The notes beneath the pieces were generated by a model. The model was not told where the DNA came from. It worked only from the letters and a program-made list of their open reading frames with translations, and made no database searches. This document shows positions 61,425 to 64,000 of a stretch of DNA of 64,000 nucleotides, in pieces. The first letter of the stretch is position 1. Each line of letters begins with the position of its first letter. The stretch is from contig NZ_CP100461.1 of NCBI RefSeq assembly GCF_024228675.1, forward strand, positions 3,655,398 through 3,719,397. The letters run 5' to 3'. The position numbers and the translations under genes were made by a program. Source of the stretch: Salinigranum marinum (GTDB taxonomy: Archaea > Halobacteriota > Halobacteria > Halobacteriales > Haloferacaceae).

Positions 61425-63179
61425 TCACTCCCCGTGGACGGTCTCTCCCCGCTGGAGGCGCGACGCGATGGTGAACGTCTGCTCGCGCTCTCGGCGCGTG
61501 GGCGCGTGCGCCGCCAGGTAGCGCGCGACGGCGACGAAACAGGTCCGCGCGTCCGCGTCCGTCCGGCGGTCGGCCTGCGCGAAGCCCGCTTCGAGCGCCT
61601 GGAACGTGTGAAAGCCCGCGTCCTCGCGGACCAGCGCGGCCCCTAACCGCTCTTTCAAGCGCGCGGCGTCGCCGCCGGCGTCGAGCACGTGCGCCGCGAG
61701 GCGGCCCGCCTCGTCGACGCTCCCCTCCCGATCCATGGTGTCGTCCAGTTCGTCGAGCAGGGCGTCGACGTCCGCGGACGCGTCGCCCCGGTCGGGGAGC
61801 GGGGCCGGCGGGCTGTCGAGAAAGCGGTCGAGGTAGACGTTGACCGCGCCATCGAAGACGGCCTTGTAGACGGCCCGGTCGACGTCGGCCCCCGCGACGC
61901 GCTCGGACAGCGCGTGCACCGCGTTCGCGTACGTGAACGTGTGGTGAACCGTATTCCAGTCGGAGAACTCGTTCGCGGTCGAAAAGCGCGCGACGCGCGT
62001 GGCGGCGGCCATCGCCACCGCGCGAGCCACCTGCCGCGGCGTCGCGCCCGCGCCGATCGCGTCTTCGAGCGCGCCCACGACGCGGTCCGGGTCGTCCGCG
62101 AGAAGCGTCTCGACGAACCCCTCGGGCTCCGTCCACGTCGCCCCCGCGCCGTCGGCCCCCAACTCGTCGAGGCGGTCGAACGCTTCGTCCAGTCGTCCCG
62201 CGAGGTCGACTGGCTGTCGCCACGACGACAGCTCCTCGCTCCGCGTCGCGTCCGTGAGGCTCGTCACGAGCGCGGGCAGGACCGCCTCGGCGTGCTCCCA
62301 GCCGGCGTGATCGAGCGCCTCGCACGCCTTGTTGATGTAGTCGACCGTGTGCCCGCCGTCGAGGTAGCGGTGGTCGGTCGCCGCGGTCAGCAGGAGACCG
62401 GCAAGGGCGTCGTCGTCGGAGCCGGCGGCGATCGCCGTCCGGAGACAGCGCTCGGTGCCGTCGCCGTCCCGGACCTCGACGGTGTCGCGGAGCCACCCCG
62501 TGAGCCGGTCGTGGGAGAGCCCGCGCGCTTCGAAGGCGTCCTGGTCGAACCGCGGCGGCTCGCCGGCGCAGTCCGAGGCGACCTCGACGAGCCCTTGGTA
62601 GAGCGCCCGCTTTCGGTCCGCGGTTGCGAGCGCGGGCAGGACGTTCGCCATGGCCGTGAGGATCGTCAGTCCCGGCCCCCAGCCGTCGGCGCGGTAGCGC
62701 ACGCCGAACCGGACGCCGCTCTCGACCGGCTCCGTGGGGGTGACGCCGGCGTCGACGAGGCCGATGACCGACTTGGCGACGACGAGCCGGAGGTTCCGTT
62801 CGAGGCCGTCGTCGAGACGGTCGGCCCACCGCGCTTCGGGTGGCCGGTCGTCCTGCGGCCGGGGATCGACGTAGACGGTTCCGTCGACGACCGAGACGGG
62901 ATACGAGGGGACGTCGTCGGCCCAGGGATCGAACGTGTCGCCGCAGGAGAGGGCGAAGCGCGCGTGGTGCCAGTGACACGTCAGCACGCCGTCGTCGACC
63001 GACCCGCGGGCGAGCGGGAACCCCATGTGCGGACAGCGGTTGTCGACGGCGAACACCTCCTCCTCGTGGTGGACGACGAGGATCGCGCGACCGTCGACGC
63101 GGACGACGCGGTGGCCCTCCTCGCGGAGGTCGGCGAGCGGGCCCACTTCGTGTGCGTGAGACGGGGGCGACGTACTCAT
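61425..63179 (-). CDS. Rieske iron-sulfur protein with large uncharacterised C-terminal region
   Basis: The 584-residue protein has an N-terminal Rieske domain: VRVDGRAILVVHHEEEVFAVDNRCPHMGFPLARGSVDDGVLTCHWHHARF, with CPH (residues about 49-51) and CHWH (about 68-71) as the 2Fe-2S ligands. Residues about 110-584 form a long, mostly helical region that I do not recognise with certainty: LLLTAATDHRYLDGGHTVDYINKACEAL, HHTFTYANAVHALSERVAGADVDRAVYKAVFDGAVN. It may resemble questin-oxidase-like proteins, but this is weak. The ATG at 63179 is chosen because the frame before it is shadow sequence. Confidence 0.8.
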   Translation of the reverse strand: MSTSPPSHAHEVGPLADLREEGHRVVRVDGRAILVVHHEEEVFAVDNRCPHMGFPLARGSVDDGVLTCHWHHARFALSCGDTFDPWADDVPSYPVSVVDGTVYVDPRPQDDRPPEARWADRLDDGLERNLRLVVAKSVIGLVDAGVTPTEPVESGVRFGVRYRADGWGPGLTILTAMANVLPALATADRKRALYQGLVEVASDCAGEPPRFDQDAFEARGLSHDRLTGWLRDTVEVRDGDGTERCLRTAIAAGSDDDALAGLLLTAATDHRYLDGGHTVDYINKACEALDHAGWEHAEAVLPALVTSLTDATRSEELSSWRQPVDLAGRLDEAFDRLDELGADGAGATWTEPEGFVETLLADDPDRVVGALEDAIGAGATPRQVARAVAMAAATRVARFSTANEFSDWNTVHHTFTYANAVHALSERVAGADVDRAVYKAVFDGAVNVYLDRFLDSPPAPLPDRGDASADVDALLDELDDTMDREGSVDEAGRLAAHVLDAGGDAARLKERLGAALVREDAGFHTFQALEAGFAQADRRTDADARTCFVAVARYLAAHAPTRREREQTFTIASRLQRGETVHGE

Positions 63180-63280
63180 ATCCCTGGTAACACACCCCAC
63201 AGGTAAAACGTTCCCGCGCGGCGGAGAGATGACTGAAGCCACCGGTCTCCGTCGTCGCCTTCGTCCGCCGAACGCGTGGC

Positions 63281-63868
63281 TCAGAGCCGCTCCCGAACCG
63301 TCGGACGACGCTCCGTGCGGAGGCGGCGCGAGGCGACGATCACGACGACCACCCCGGCCGCGCCCGCCGCGTTGACGACGATATCGATGGCCGTGTCGAC
63401 GGCGTAAAACCGGAGCGACCAGCCGTACCAAAAGCCCTTGAACAGGAACTCGTACACCTCGAATCCCGCGCCGACGGCGGCCACGCCGGTGACGAGCCAC
63501 CACGGCGTCGTGCGCGCCGGTGTCCGATCCCGAAGACCGAGGAACAGGACGGCGGCGACGCCGGCCCCGCCCGTCGCGTGCGTCAGGAGGTCCCACCAGA
63601 ACAGCCGGGAGTAGATCCCCCACGCGAGGCCGCCGAAGTGCAACCCCGTCACGAGCGCCGACCAGAGCGCGACCGCCGCCCAGGCGCGAGCCGCCGGCCC
63701 GCGGCGCCGGAGGTCGGCCCGGAGGCGCGTGACGATCGCCCGGGGCCAGGAGCCGACGTCGGACGGGGAACCGGGCGTGGCCCGCGTCGCCAGCGCCGCC
63801 GCCAGCGTGACGACCACCGACCCGACGCCGACGAGGAGTTGCGGCGAGGTGTGAGGGATCGATCCCAT
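63281..63868 (-). CDS. Integral membrane protein of unknown function
   Basis: The 195-residue protein has five or six hydrophobic helices: LLVGVGSVVVTLAAAL, AWAAVALWSALVTGLHF, WWDLLTHATGGAGVAAVLFLGL, LVTGVAAVGAGFEVYEFLFKG and a DTAIDIVVNAAGAAGVVVVIVASRR end. The DLLTHATGG and EVYEF...DTxxDIVxNxxG pattern resembles the DUF2238/VanZ-like membrane proteins. The ATG at 63868 is chosen; a GTG 63 bases upstream is an alternative. Confidence 0.7.
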   Translation of the reverse strand: MGSIPHTSPQLLVGVGSVVVTLAAALATRATPGSPSDVGSWPRAIVTRLRADLRRRGPAARAWAAVALWSALVTGLHFGGLAWGIYSRLFWWDLLTHATGGAGVAAVLFLGLRDRTPARTTPWWLVTGVAAVGAGFEVYEFLFKGFWYGWSLRFYAVDTAIDIVVNAAGAAGVVVVIVASRRLRTERRPTVRERL

Positions 63869-64000
63869 CGCATCGGGCGTCTCCCACGTCGCAAGTAGTT
63901 CTTCCGACGTGACGGCGGGGCTCGGGGCCACAACCGGAGGTCGCCTCGTTCATCGACAACGGTGAGCGCCCGACCGTGGCAGACGACGCCGTCGCGGTCG

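Noticed and set aside
63976-64000. Possible GTG start of a plus-strand gene at the right edge
   Set aside because: GTG followed by only 8 codons (ADDAVAV) is too little to assign; it may be the first gene of the next region.

Overview
The window is a gene-dense stretch of very GC-rich archaeal chromosome. The proteins are acidic and Asp/Glu-rich, most genes look leaderless (a TATA-like box 22-35 bases before ATG or GTG), several secreted proteins are Tat-type or haloarchaeal lipoproteins, and one carries a PGF-CTERM tail. Salactin/volactin-type actin, archaeosine enzymes, aCPSF2, aIF2-beta and an archaeal RNase P RNA place it in a haloarchaeon (class Halobacteria). The GC level and gene content would fit Haloferacales, but the exact genus cannot be told. 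No rRNA, tRNA, CRISPR array, intact transposase or recognisable HTH regulator was seen, so this looks like core chromosome with a few lineage-specific islands.

Region by region: 1-2.3 kb holds mutS (3' end) and mutL. From 2.3-5.7 kb come a zinc-ribbon protein, a GNAT acetyltransferase and a purine cluster (purU, purS, purQ) with a 38-residue microprotein whose stop codon overlaps that of purQ. RaSEA (archaeosine) follows. Two related repeat lipoproteins flank a YdjM-like membrane protein (7.1-9.6 kb), then a DoxX protein and a complete polyamine-type ABC importer (10.3-14.3 kb). An FAD-linked oxidase and an M20 peptidase are divergent at 14.4-17.3 kb.

At 17.5-21.6 kb a tungsten-type aldehyde ferredoxin oxidoreductase precedes two DoxX-like proteins, a rhodanese and a SnoaL-like protein. 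At 21.7-22.9 kb a single lycopene-cyclase domain protein overlaps a UbiA prenyltransferase, an arrangement like C50-carotenoid genes of actinobacteria. The salactin gene and a membrane/coiled protein follow (23.3-25.4 kb), then an ASST-like beta-propeller protein, a NUDIX hydrolase and a PGF-CTERM surface protein. TgtA (archaeosine transglycosylase) lies at 31-32.5 kb, giving two of the archaeosine enzymes in one window.

From 34.3-43 kb come aCPSF2, two tandem type IV pilins, a matrixin-like lipoprotein, a Zn/Cd P-type ATPase with two HMA domains, rnpB on the minus strand and an AMMECR1 protein. From 43-50.5 kb: peroxiredoxin, nicotinate phosphoribosyltransferase, lipoproteins (one Hvo_1808-like with HExxH), a K+ channel with a C-terminal zinc ribbon, a MaoC-like protein and aIF2-beta with a TRAM domain. 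The last 13 kb holds metabolic genes (two aldo/keto reductases, iminopeptidase, thioesterase, fructosamine-kinase-like protein, MsrB, HAD, FAD oxidoreductase), a KaiC-like ATPase overlapping a small partner, and a Rieske protein with a large uncharacterised C-terminal region.

The strongest leads for new biology are the UbiA/CrtY-domain pair, the salactin neighbourhood, the AOR-DoxX-rhodanese island, the repeat lipoproteins with a CxPDC motif, the Rieske fusion, and the KaiC-like pair with an upstream inverted repeat.
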